Of a DNA stretch of 9,979 bases, positions 1 through 5,933 are shown piece by piece. The stretch comes from Treponema sp. UBA3662 (GTDB taxonomy: Bacteria > Spirochaetota > Spirochaetia > Treponematales > Treponemataceae), in contig DFJV01000003.1 in assembly GCA_002373205.1 (NCBI GenBank), positions 7,674 through 17,652 on the forward strand, read 5' to 3'. Numbering within the stretch: the first letter of the stretch is position 1; every line of letters begins with the position of its first letter. Both the position numbers and the translations under genes were made by a program. The notes beneath the pieces are model-generated. The model saw nothing but the letters and a program-made list of their open reading frames with translations, made no database searches and had not been told where the DNA came from.

Positions 1-75
1 CACCGCGGGTTTTCAGACGGATTTGACTGGGAGCGGAACGCAAAACTGAGTTCTTTGGTTCATTTCTACTTGCTC

Positions 76-104
76 TTGATTTTTTTCCCTTTTTCTGCTA
101 TAAC
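76..104 (+). promoter_or_regulatory. Predicted sigma70-type promoter of the corA leader
   Basis: A TTGATT -35 box (76-81) and a TATAAC -10 box (99-104) are separated by exactly 17 bp. The -10 is preceded by TGC, so it also has an extended -10 (TGn). Transcription would start near 111, about 180 nt upstream of the corA ATG. The surrounding DNA is T-rich. This is read directly from the sequence; the start site itself is inferred. Confidence 0.6.
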
Positions 105-110
105 TACAAA

Positions 111-125
111 AAGTTTGTTAAACTT
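111..125 (+). repeat. Short perfect inverted repeat at the predicted transcript start
   Basis: AAGTTT (111-116) and AAACTT (120-125) are perfect 6-bp arms around GTT. It lies at the predicted transcription start, so it could be a 5' RNA hairpin or an operator. It is short and A/T-rich, so chance is also possible. Confidence 0.3.
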
Positions 126-140
126 CAAGATTCCAAAGAT

Positions 141-216
141 TCGGAGGCGGAAAGTGGATAGCGGCAGTAGTTCCGGTTATCATCAACACGGCTCATTCGA
201 GCAAACAGGCCTCCGG
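141..216 (+). promoter_or_regulatory. Possible folded region of the corA leader (closing stem plus two inner hairpins)
   Basis: The closing stem pairs 141-148 with 209-216: CGGAGGC against GCCTCCG plus one G-U pair. Inside it, 148-152 (CGGAA) can pair with 171-175 (TTCCG), sharing base 148 with the closing stem. GCTC (191-194) pairs with GAGC (199-202) across a 4-nt loop. The closing stem would bury the GGAGG (143-147) that serves the small GTG ORF beginning at 154. TCCGGTTA occurs twice (172-179 and 212-219), so alternative pairings are possible. It does not resemble the M-box magnesium riboswitch as I know it. No covariation test could be made. Confidence 0.3.
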
Positions 217-243
217 TTAAACAAAGCACAAATCATCCTTTGA
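154..243 (+). CDS. Candidate leader peptide upstream of corA (29 aa, GTG start)
   Basis: This small ORF starts at GTG (154-156) and ends at TGA (241-243). A perfect GGAGG (143-147) sits 6 nt upstream, which is better than the ribosome site of corA itself. The peptide begins MDSGSSSGYH, is rich in Ser, Gly, His and Gln, and ends KAQIIL; it has no membrane segment. There is no ATG between the predicted transcription start and the corA ATG. Its stop codon lies inside a hairpin followed by a T run, the arrangement expected of a leader peptide that couples translation to attenuation. In the same frame the reading frame stays open back to position 1, so openness alone is no evidence. The case rests on the Shine-Dalgarno and its position. 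No homologue is recognised. Confidence 0.4.
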   Translation: MDSGSSSGYHQHGSFEQTGLRLNKAQIIL

Positions 244-249
244 TTTTTT
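230..249 (+). terminator. Terminator-like hairpin with T tract in the corA leader
   Basis: AAATCA (230-235) pairs with TGATTT (241-246) across a 5-nt loop, and the T run continues to 249 (six T from 244). An alternative stem pairs CAAAG (222-226) with CTTTG (238-242). The stem is A/U-rich and weak, so it may be an attenuator or pause site rather than a strong terminator. Downstream, CTGCC (250-254) can pair with GGCAG (280-284) and GCCTG (261-265) with CAGGC (282-286). Both overlap the corA ribosome-binding area. Confidence 0.3.
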
Positions 250-291
250 CTGCCAACCGCGCCTGAACCAAAGAAAAGAGGCAGGCTGAAT

Positions 292-1341
292 ATGATAAGA
301 TACTGGCAACAGGAAGACGGCAAACTTGTAGAAAAAGAAGAAGACGAGCTTAACAGGCACTCAAAGATTTGGGTGGATGCACGCTCCGTTACCCGCGACG
401 ACATTGCGGAACTTGAAGAAAAATACAAAATCGATCCGGAAAACATGCTGGATGCCCTGGACCCGGATGAACTTTCCCGCATAGACTACAACGAAGAATT
501 TGAATACACATTTGCAATCGTAAGGTTGCCCGTATTCTCCCCCGGTGACGACATTAGCTACTTCTGCACACCGCTTGGAATCATCATAAAAGGAAACCTC
601 TTCATAACAATCTGCTGGACAGACTGCGAAGTTTTGCGCGACTTTTCCGCAAACAGAATCAAGGACCTTTCCTTTAACGACTTTCCTGCCGTAACAATCC
701 GCTTTATGGCCCGTGCAGACATAATGTTCCTGCGCTACCTAAAGGAACTCAACCGCCGCGCAACAACCATTCAGAACGAAATGCTGCAGTCGGTTCAAAA
801 CCACGAGCTGATTCAGCTTTTAAACATACAAAAGTCTCTTGTTTACTTTGCAACATCGCTCAAAAGCAACCAGATGCTGCTGGAAAAACTTAGGAAGACA
901 AAAATCATCAAGTTGGACGACGAGGACCAGGACTGGCTGGACGACGTAGAAATAGACAACAGGCAGGCTATGGAGATGGTAGACACCTACACCAACATCA
1001 TGGCCGGCATGAACGATGCATTCTCCACGGTTTTGGGCAACAACCTGAACATCGTTATGAAGACAATGACAGGCTGGAACCTGGTACTAGTGCTTCCTAC
1101 CCTTATAACAAGCTACTTTGGAATCAACGTGCCGCTCCCATGGCAAAAGTCTCCATGGATGGGTGCCGTAATAGTGCTTTCCATGTGCTTGTTTGCAGGA
1201 GTATTGGCCTACCTCTTCTTTATGAAGCGCCGCCTTACCCCCGAAGTAAAGAAAAGAGTGCCTCTTGCCCAAAGGCGAAAAATCCGCATACAAAAACGAA
1301 CAATCGCAAAGATGGACAAGCAGGCCGCAAAGAAAAAATAA
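292..1341 (+). CDS. corA: CorA-family divalent-cation transporter (Mg2+ or Co2+/Zn2+)
   Basis: This is a 349-residue inner-membrane channel protein of the CorA family, which moves Mg2+ (in some branches Co2+, Ni2+ or Zn2+) across the cytoplasmic membrane as a homopentamer. The long acidic, helical cytoplasmic domain spans residues 1 to about 255. Two membrane segments follow at about 258-276 and 289-311. The loop signature after the first segment reads YFGINVPLPW, with GIN at 277-279 where CorA normally has GMN. GIN is typical of the ZntB branch, so the ion should not be assumed. The tail after 311 is strongly basic, as is usual. The start is ATG with GAGG at 278-281 upstream; the length is normal for the family. 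A long leader with attenuator-like features precedes it. It converges on the metallophosphoesterase gene. Family membership is secure; substrate is not. Confidence 0.93.
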   Translation: MIRYWQQEDGKLVEKEEDELNRHSKIWVDARSVTRDDIAELEEKYKIDPENMLDALDPDELSRIDYNEEFEYTFAIVRLPVFSPGDDISYFCTPLGIIIKGNLFITICWTDCEVLRDFSANRIKDLSFNDFPAVTIRFMARADIMFLRYLKELNRRATTIQNEMLQSVQNHELIQLLNIQKSLVYFATSLKSNQMLLEKLRKTKIIKLDDEDQDWLDDVEIDNRQAMEMVDTYTNIMAGMNDAFSTVLGNNLNIVMKTMTGWNLVLVLPTLITSYFGINVPLPWQKSPWMGAVIVLSMCLFAGVLAYLFFMKRRLTPEVKKRVPLAQRRKIRIQKRTIAKMDKQAAKKK

Positions 1342-1352
1342 TATCCGTGACC

Positions 1353-1436
1353 ACTGTCACCCTGAACTCGTTTCAGGGTCTGTACAAGCTGGGGTGTCAT
1401 CGTTTACAGATCCTGAATCAAGTTCAGAATGACAGT
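1353..1436. repeat. Imperfect 32-bp inverted repeat between convergent genes
   Basis: Arm 1353-1384 is complementary to arm 1405-1436, with 27 Watson-Crick pairs plus one G-T out of 32, and a 20-nt loop. Each arm also folds on itself: CCCTGAA (1360-1366) with TTCAGGG (1372-1378), and CTGAA (1413-1417) with TTCAG (1423-1427). It therefore looks like two inverted copies of one palindromic unit rather than a plain terminator. There is no T run on either strand, though a bidirectional termination role remains possible. Similar 'CTGAACTTG...TTCAGGATCTG' units are dispersed in several bacterial genomes, which is recall rather than a search. Confidence 0.75.
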
Positions 1437-1508
1437 AGGGCAAAGCCAAGATGACAGTAAAACCGCCCTTCGACAAGCCGCTTAATGCTGCGCTACGAGT
1501 GCAGGAAT
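1437..1508. repeat. Repeat remnants downstream of the inverted repeat
   Basis: ATGACAGTA occurs at 1429-1437 and again at 1451-1459, and the reverse-complement core TGTCAT lies at 1395-1400 inside the loop. CCCTTCGACAAGC (1466-1478) resembles another dispersed intergenic unit I associate with such repeats. The segment separates corA and the metallophosphoesterase gene and shows no gene. It looks like degraded or nested copies of small repeats. Confidence 0.4.
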
Positions 1509-2183
1509 TTATTCTATTGTGCAGAGCTGGGCGCTTTTTACCTGCCAAGCACCGCCCTCTTTGCAAACTTCAAGCCAGCCGTATCTTCCTTCCATAAGGG
1601 CACCGGGGTTTATGACAGTTGTATTCCCAATTTTGCACACAGCCACGCTCTCGTGGATATGACCTGTAACAACGGCAAGCGGTTTGTACTGTTCAATAAA
1701 AGCCCTCAAAGATTCGCTTCCAACGTGAATGCCGGCGCTAATCTTGTCGCAGTCAGTGTCCTTTGGCGGATTGTGCATAATGGCAACAAGGTTGTCCCAT
1801 TCGCAAGACCCCTGCTCGGTAAGAATATTAAAGTCGGTGGCAAGTTCAGCATCCTCGCGCTCATTGGCAGCCCCACCAAAAGGCAAGCCGCCACCGCTAC
1901 CCGCAATGCAAAGCCCTTCAAACTGAACAAGGCTTTTCTGCACGCTAATGTCCTTAGCCTCTATGTTGCCAATAAAATCAGGCTCGTCACAGTTTCCAAT
2001 CACAGAAAAAATCGTGTTGTGCATGGAGCAAAGCTTTTCCAGCACAGGTTCAGCTGTCTCAGGTTCACCAAATTTTGCAAAGTCACCCGCAAACAAAACA
2101 GCGTCCGCCTTTTTAAACTCGCCCTCCAGCTTTCCAAGATGTTCCAAATCACCGTGAATATCGCTTAAAACCAAAAATTTCAT
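1509..2183 (-). CDS. Calcineurin-like metallophosphoesterase
   Basis: A 224-residue cytoplasmic enzyme of the calcineurin-like metallophosphoesterase superfamily, which hydrolyses phosphate mono- or diesters with two bound metal ions. All core motifs are present in order: SDIHGD (D8, H10), AGDF (D34), GNCDE (N64, D66), MHNPP (H137) and GHIH (H175, H177), followed by INPGA. The size and NPG motif suit the YfcE/MJ0936-like group of small phosphodiesterases, but the substrate cannot be read from the motifs. The ATG is preceded by GGGAGG (plus-strand 2188-2193) 4 nt away, a strong but close ribosome site. It lies 24 nt downstream of hisC and should be co-transcribed with it. That raises, as inference only, the possibility that it acts on a phosphorylated product of HisC. 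It ends before the repeat-rich convergent region shared with corA. Confidence 0.9.
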   Translation of the reverse strand: MKFLVLSDIHGDLEHLGKLEGEFKKADAVLFAGDFAKFGEPETAEPVLEKLCSMHNTIFSVIGNCDEPDFIGNIEAKDISVQKSLVQFEGLCIAGSGGGLPFGGAANEREDAELATDFNILTEQGSCEWDNLVAIMHNPPKDTDCDKISAGIHVGSESLRAFIEQYKPLAVVTGHIHESVAVCKIGNTTVINPGALMEGRYGWLEVCKEGGAWQVKSAQLCTIE

Positions 2184-2207
2184 ACTGCCTCCCGGGAATG
2201 CCCTTCC

Positions 2208-3356
2208 CTACAAATTGCCCATTATCTTTTTTAGGGCATTCATCTGTTCTTCCGTGCCAATCGTTATTCTTACAAAGTCTTCTATTCCCTTTGTGCTAAA
2301 GTGGCGGATAAGGATTCCCTCTTTTTTTACAGCCTGGTAAATTGCATCACCTGTAATGCCGTCCTTTTTTGCAAAGACAAAATTTGTCTTGCTGTCTATT
2401 ACAAAAAATCCCTTGTCCCGCAAAAACTTTGTAAAGCTTTCCCTCTGCTGAACAATCTTGCGTGAATTTTCTGCATAGTAGTAGGCAGCCTTGCAGGAAG
2501 CAATACCAGCAGTCTGCGCCATAAAGTCAACCGGAAAGTGGTTGAATGAATTCTTTACCATAAAGATGGACTTTACAAGCTCAGGGGATGCCACAACGTA
2601 GCCAAGCCTCATGCCTGCAAAAGAAAGGCTCTTGCTAAAGGTGCGAACAATCACAAGGTTCTTGAATTCCGCAAGAAGAGGAATGCAGCTTTCCCCACCA
2701 AAGTCGCAGTAGGCTTCGTCCACAATAAAAACCTTGTCCTTTGGTGCCTTTTCAATCATCTTGCGAACTTCATCGCGGGGAATTGAAATGCCTGTAGGAG
2801 CGTTGGGATTTGCAAAAATAATTGCGCTGTCCGTCTTGTTTGCGGCAGAAAGCATTGCCTCCTTGTCCAGCTGCCAGTCAGACTTTAGTGGAACCGTGCA
2901 CATGGGAATGCCGTAGTAACCGCAGTAAACAGGATAGAAGCTGTATGTAAACTCCGGCATAACAAGCGGCCTGTCTCCGTCAAAAAAAGTGTAGAATACA
3001 AAGCTCAAAACTTCGTCGCTTCCGTTGCCGCAGAAAATCATGTCCGGGGTAACTTCAAATGGAATCTTGTCCTTGGAAGAAGGAGTGCATTTTTGCCCGC
3101 TAACATCCGAAGTGCAAAAGACACCGCCTGTGCTGTTCAGCATATCTGCTATAGCAGAGCGCAGTTCATTTGAATCAGGATCGGGATAAAGGCCAATTCT
3201 TGCCGTACTTGTAAGTGCCGCCTTGGAAAGTGCCTCTGCAACGCTTTCGTGGGGCGGATAGGGGTTTTCGTTTGCGTTAAGTTTAATGTATTCCCTGTCC
3301 TTTGGCTGCTCGCCCGGAACATAGGGATGAAGGTTTTGAATTCTTTTTGCTAACAT
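2208..3356 (-). CDS. hisC: Histidinol-phosphate aminotransferase (HisC-type, PLP)
   Basis: A 382-residue class I/II PLP aminotransferase of the HisC type, which converts imidazole-acetol phosphate and glutamate to L-histidinol phosphate in histidine synthesis; HisC relatives may also serve aromatic amino acids. Visible landmarks are LHPYVPG near the N terminus, NANENPY (27-33), GNGSDE (110-115), NPNAPTG (183-189), VDEAY (D213), the Schiff-base lysine K242 in FSKS, phosphate-binding R250 in AGMRLGY, and R363 in FVRITIG. Compared with usual HisC there is about 25 extra residues at 76-101, before VTPDMIFCGNGSDE, with C81 and C90. No other his gene lies in this window, so the pathway role is not proven by context. 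The upstream promoter places the transcript start at the ATG and no Shine-Dalgarno is visible, suggesting a leaderless message. Confidence 0.92.
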   Translation of the reverse strand: MLAKRIQNLHPYVPGEQPKDREYIKLNANENPYPPHESVAEALSKAALTSTARIGLYPDPDSNELRSAIADMLNSTGGVFCTSDVSGQKCTPSSKDKIPFEVTPDMIFCGNGSDEVLSFVFYTFFDGDRPLVMPEFTYSFYPVYCGYYGIPMCTVPLKSDWQLDKEAMLSAANKTDSAIIFANPNAPTGISIPRDEVRKMIEKAPKDKVFIVDEAYCDFGGESCIPLLAEFKNLVIVRTFSKSLSFAGMRLGYVVASPELVKSIFMVKNSFNHFPVDFMAQTAGIASCKAAYYYAENSRKIVQQRESFTKFLRDKGFFVIDSKTNFVFAKKDGITGDAIYQAVKKEGILIRHFSTKGIEDFVRITIGTEEQMNALKKIMGNL

Positions 3357-3362
3357 AAAATC

Positions 3363-3391
3363 ATTTTAGTCAAAAAGCGCACTTGGTTCAA
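3363..3391 (-). promoter_or_regulatory. Predicted hisC promoter, leaderless arrangement
   Basis: On the minus strand, TTGAAC (plus 3386-3391) and TAAAAT (plus 3363-3368) are separated by 17 bp. Only six nucleotides (GATTTT) lie between the -10 box and the hisC ATG, so transcription should begin at or beside the ATG. The hexamer AGCGCA occurs on the plus strand at 3376-3381 and 3393-3398, a 17-bp phase that brackets the -35 box. It could be an operator half-site pair, or chance. Confidence 0.55.
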
Positions 3392-3402
3392 TAGCGCAAT
3401 TC

Positions 3403-3408
3403 TATAAT
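3403..3408 (+). promoter_or_regulatory. Isolated perfect -10 box facing the repeat cluster
   Basis: TATAAT is perfect on the plus strand and would drive transcription rightward into the palindromic cluster and antisense to the helicase 3' end. No good -35 box sits 16-18 bp upstream (CACTTG is the 17-bp candidate), and no TGn extension is present. It is a weak candidate only. Confidence 0.2.
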
Positions 3409-3470
3409 GATTTTTATTCTGGAGCAGATGCCATCTGTCTACTGTGCCCGCCACTCCGTGTTCGGGCAAA

Positions 3471-3589
3471 CTCCGTAACATTTTACCCCTAAACCGCAAA
3501 CCCATAGCGCCAGGGAGGGCGCGTCATTTCTTAGCCGGCAAAGCAGGTTAGTTTTCCCAAGAAAACTAACGGGGTAAAATGCCACGGAG
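3471..3589. repeat. Outer inverted repeat of the palindrome cluster
   Basis: CTCCGT-AA-CATTTTACCCC (3471-3489) is mirrored by the reverse complement at 3571-3589, with only the central AA/CC unpaired; the inner 11 bp are perfect. The enclosed 81 nt carry two further hairpins. The geometry resembles a small palindromic element with terminal inverted repeats, but no target-site duplication was identified. Confidence 0.6.
3546..3571. repeat. 10-bp perfect hairpin with CCAA loop
   Basis: GTTAGTTTTC (3547-3556) is fully complementary to GAAAACTAAC (3561-3570) with a 4-nt loop CCAA (3557-3560). It is the strongest single hairpin in the cluster. It lacks a trailing T run in either direction, so intrinsic termination is unlikely. 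Confidence 0.6.
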
Positions 3590-3683
3590 GGCATTTCATC
3601 CCGCTTTCCAGGGTTCCGGCTACCGCCTCCATTGCCTTGCGGCAACGGCTACGCCGCCCTTCCAATCGGGGCTAGGCGGAATA

Positions 3684-5933
3684 TCAAGTACCTTCCACCA
3701 GCAAAGAGGAGCTTTGGTACTTGGGCAAGAATTTTTTGCTGCCACCGGTTTCAAAATTTACGGTAACAACATACTCTCCGTCTGCCGTAAAATCTCCGCT
3801 TACAATTTGGCCGTGTCCCCAGTCATCGTGGTAAACCATGGCACCCTTGCGGTATTTTTTTGCTATTGGGTCAGAATATGCGGCAGAGGAACCTGCACCC
3901 GACCCAGCACCGGAAGCTCCCTGGAATGCAAAGGGCTGTTGGCCAAGCACGCGGAAGCTTCCTTTTTTAAGTTCGTAAAGGAAGGGGCTTGGCTGCATGT
4001 AGTTTGTCCTGCCATATAGGCGTCGCATGGCACAGCTTGTAAAATAAAGCTCGTTCTGGGCACGGGTAATTCCAACGTAAAAGAGGCGGCGTTCTTCTTC
4101 CAAGTCGTCACCAACTTTTCCTTCGCGGGGAAAAACACCGTATTCCATTCCGGTAATTATTACGCGCTTGTATTCAAGCCCCTTTGTGTTGTGCAGGGTT
4201 ATAAGAGTTACCCTGTCCTGCAAAGAGCCGTCTTCTTCTTCGCCCAGGGTTGAGCGGTCAAGGTTTATGCTGTCCAAAAAGTCAAGCAGGCCTTTTCTGC
4301 AAAGAGGATACTGAACAGCGCTATTGGTAAGTTCTTCAAGGTTTGCAAGTTTTTGCGTACCGGCAATTTCATCCTGTGCCTCGTGGAATTCATTAAGACC
4401 TGTCTTTTCGCAAACTTCTTTTATAAAGTCGGCAAGAGAAAGCTTATTTGCATTCACGGCCTTTGGGGCAGCACCCGCACTCTCTCCTACAGGCACAGAG
4501 GCTTCTCCTAAAGAATTCATTTCTTCATCAGGAAGCATTGAATTCAATTCATCAAAAATCTTGCAGAATTCCGCAATACCTTCCGAGGCTTTTTTTGGAA
4601 GCTTCATTTTTTTTGCGGACTCAACCAAATTTTCACCAAGTCCCGCTTCCACAATCTTGTCCTGACTTGCAGGCCCCACACCCCTAACAGGCTTATTTAC
4701 AATCCTTCGGAATGCAACTTCGTCCCTTGGATTTGCCACAAGAGAAATCCACGCAAGGGCATCTTTTATTTCCTCGCGCTCATAGAATTTTAAAGTTCCA
4801 ACAATCGCATAGGGAATTTTTGAATGAAGGAAATTTGTTTCAAAGCCAAGCGACTGTGCATTGGTCCTGTAAAGGATTGCCCATTCGGAATAGGGAACTC
4901 CCTTTTTGTGCTGCTGTTCAATTATGTCCGCGCAAAACTGGGTCTCATCATCCTGAGTTGGAAGAAAAACAAGTGTGGGCTTTTTGCCCTTTCCCCTGGC
5001 CGCCACAAGGGTCTTTCCAAGCCTGCCTGCATTATTGGAAACCACGCAGTCTGCGCAATACAAAATCTCCTGGGTTGACCTGTAGTTCTGTACAAGGCGT
5101 ATAAGGTCCGTTCCGGGGAACTGGTTTTTAAATTCAAGGATGTTGCGGACTTCTGCACCACGGAAGCGGTAAATGCTCTGGTCATCATCACCAACAACGC
5201 AGACGTAGGTTCCTGCATTTTCGTTAACACCGCTAAGCTCCTGAAGCAAAAGTGACTGGGCTATGTTGGAATCCTGATATTCGTCCACCATAATGACCCG
5301 GTAGCGAAAGTGCATGTCGCGGCGGATAGCCTCGTTGTTTTTTAGCGTAAGGTAGGGAAGAAGAATCAGGTCTCCAAAGTCCACGTTGCCGGTTGACCTT
5401 AGGCGTTCCTGATAAAGGGCATACTGCTCTGCAAAAACGCCGTCGCCACCAACAAGCTCCAAGTTTTTTGATGTGGGAGTAAGACCGTAGTCCTTTGCAA
5501 GTGAAATCTTTTTTACAATCTGGGAGATTTCTTTTTTTGGCAGTGAAGGAATAGCCTTGGAAACAAGGGTTGCCATGTCGTCTTCATCGTAGACCGTAAA
5601 ATCGTTGCTCACTCCCGCTTCGTCTGCATAGCGGCGCAAAAAGTTGGCACCCCAGGAATGGAAGGTTCTAATCTTTGACCAAGCAGCCTTTGGTTCAAGA
5701 GCAATTGCCCTCTCCTTCATCTCATTAGCAGCTTTTTTTGTAAAAGTCACGGCAAGAATTGAATACGGGTCAACATGCTTGTGCTGAATGAGCCACGCAA
5801 TTTTTGTAGTTACAACGCGCGTCTTTCCAGTTCCTGCCCCCGCCAAGATTAAAAGGCTCTTTCCCTCGTGGGTTACTGCGGCAAGCTGCTCCTCGTTAAG
5901 CACGTCAAGATATTGCGAAGAAAAGTCTGTCAT
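3684..5933 (-). CDS. uvrD: UvrD/PcrA-type ATP-dependent 3'-5' DNA helicase
   Basis: A 749-residue superfamily 1A helicase, which translocates 3'-5' on single-stranded DNA and acts in repair and replication restart. Motifs in order: Q motif LNEEQ (Q16), Walker A AGAGTGKT (31-38), Ia TFTKKAANEMKER (63-75), Ib TFHSWG (90-95), II VDEYQDS (216-222), III GDDDQSIYRFRGA (248-260), IV QNYRST (282-287), V TLHNTKGLEY (579-588) and VI EERRLFYVGITRA (613-625). The 2B region holds an acidic then Ala/Gly-rich insert (about 466-497). A flexible SGAGSGAGSS linker (674-683) leads to a C-terminal GAMVYHDDWGHGQIV segment (697-711), like the Tudor-type tail by which PcrA/UvrD contact RNA polymerase. Its ATG overlaps the rimO stop by four bases (ATGA) with no strong Shine-Dalgarno, so translation is probably coupled. 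pcrA would be an equally good name. Confidence 0.93.
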   Translation of the reverse strand: MTDFSSQYLDVLNEEQLAAVTHEGKSLLILAGAGTGKTRVVTTKIAWLIQHKHVDPYSILAVTFTKKAANEMKERAIALEPKAAWSKIRTFHSWGANFLRRYADEAGVSNDFTVYDEDDMATLVSKAIPSLPKKEISQIVKKISLAKDYGLTPTSKNLELVGGDGVFAEQYALYQERLRSTGNVDFGDLILLPYLTLKNNEAIRRDMHFRYRVIMVDEYQDSNIAQSLLLQELSGVNENAGTYVCVVGDDDQSIYRFRGAEVRNILEFKNQFPGTDLIRLVQNYRSTQEILYCADCVVSNNAGRLGKTLVAARGKGKKPTLVFLPTQDDETQFCADIIEQQHKKGVPYSEWAILYRTNAQSLGFETNFLHSKIPYAIVGTLKFYEREEIKDALAWISLVANPRDEVAFRRIVNKPVRGVGPASQDKIVEAGLGENLVESAKKMKLPKKASEGIAEFCKIFDELNSMLPDEEMNSLGEASVPVGESAGAAPKAVNANKLSLADFIKEVCEKTGLNEFHEAQDEIAGTQKLANLEELTNSAVQYPLCRKGLLDFLDSINLDRSTLGEEEDGSLQDRVTLITLHNTKGLEYKRVIITGMEYGVFPREGKVGDDLEEERRLFYVGITRAQNELYFTSCAMRRLYGRTNYMQPSPFLYELKKGSFRVLGQQPFAFQGASGAGSGAGSSAAYSDPIAKKYRKGAMVYHDDWGHGQIVSGDFTADGEYVVTVNFETGGSKKFLPKYQSSSLLVEGT

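Larger units (their letters stand above)
3421..3683. repeat. Dense cluster of nested palindromes, no convincing gene
   Basis: Several hairpins lie in about 260 bp. CAGAT/ATCTG is at 3425-3437 and TGCCCG/CGGGCA at 3445-3468. GCGCC/GGCGC (3507-3522) has loop AGGGAG. GTTAGTTTTC/GAAAACTAAC spans 3547-3570 with wobble-free pairing. AAATGCC/GGCATTT (3577-3596) has loop ACGGAG, and TTGCC/GGCAA lies at 3632-3645. An outer inverted repeat pairs 3471-3489 with 3571-3589 at 17 of 19 positions. GGCTACCGCC (3618-3627) and GGCTACGCCGCC (3647-3658) are near-direct repeats. No hairpin is followed by a T run on the minus strand, so I see no classical terminator for the helicase gene. The composition is richer in G+C than the genes around it. 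A mobile or dispersed intergenic repeat is the best reading. Confidence 0.7.

Noticed and set aside
1..49. Possible 3' end of a plus-strand gene (open frame ending in TGA at 47-49)
   Set aside because: Only 15 codons are visible, other frames are equally open, and nothing in the peptide is recognisable.
111..291. M-box (ykoK) magnesium riboswitch
   Set aside because: The conserved M-box core sequences that I would expect are not visible; only generic stems are seen.
1485..2168. 227-codon open frame on the plus strand opposite the metallophosphoesterase gene
   Set aside because: It lies almost entirely antisense to a gene with a complete set of phosphoesterase motifs and shows no domain of its own.
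3546..3571. Rho-independent terminator of the helicase gene
   Set aside because: The stem is strong, but no T run follows on the minus strand and it lies over 100 nt past the stop.
3439..3645. 68-codon minus-strand open frame across the palindrome cluster
   Set aside because: Its sequence is the translation of nested hairpins, with no ribosome site and no domain; it is best seen as a repeat artefact.
3421..3683. CRISPR array
   Set aside because: Repeats are inverted and of unequal length, with no regular spacer-repeat periodicity, and no cas gene is present.
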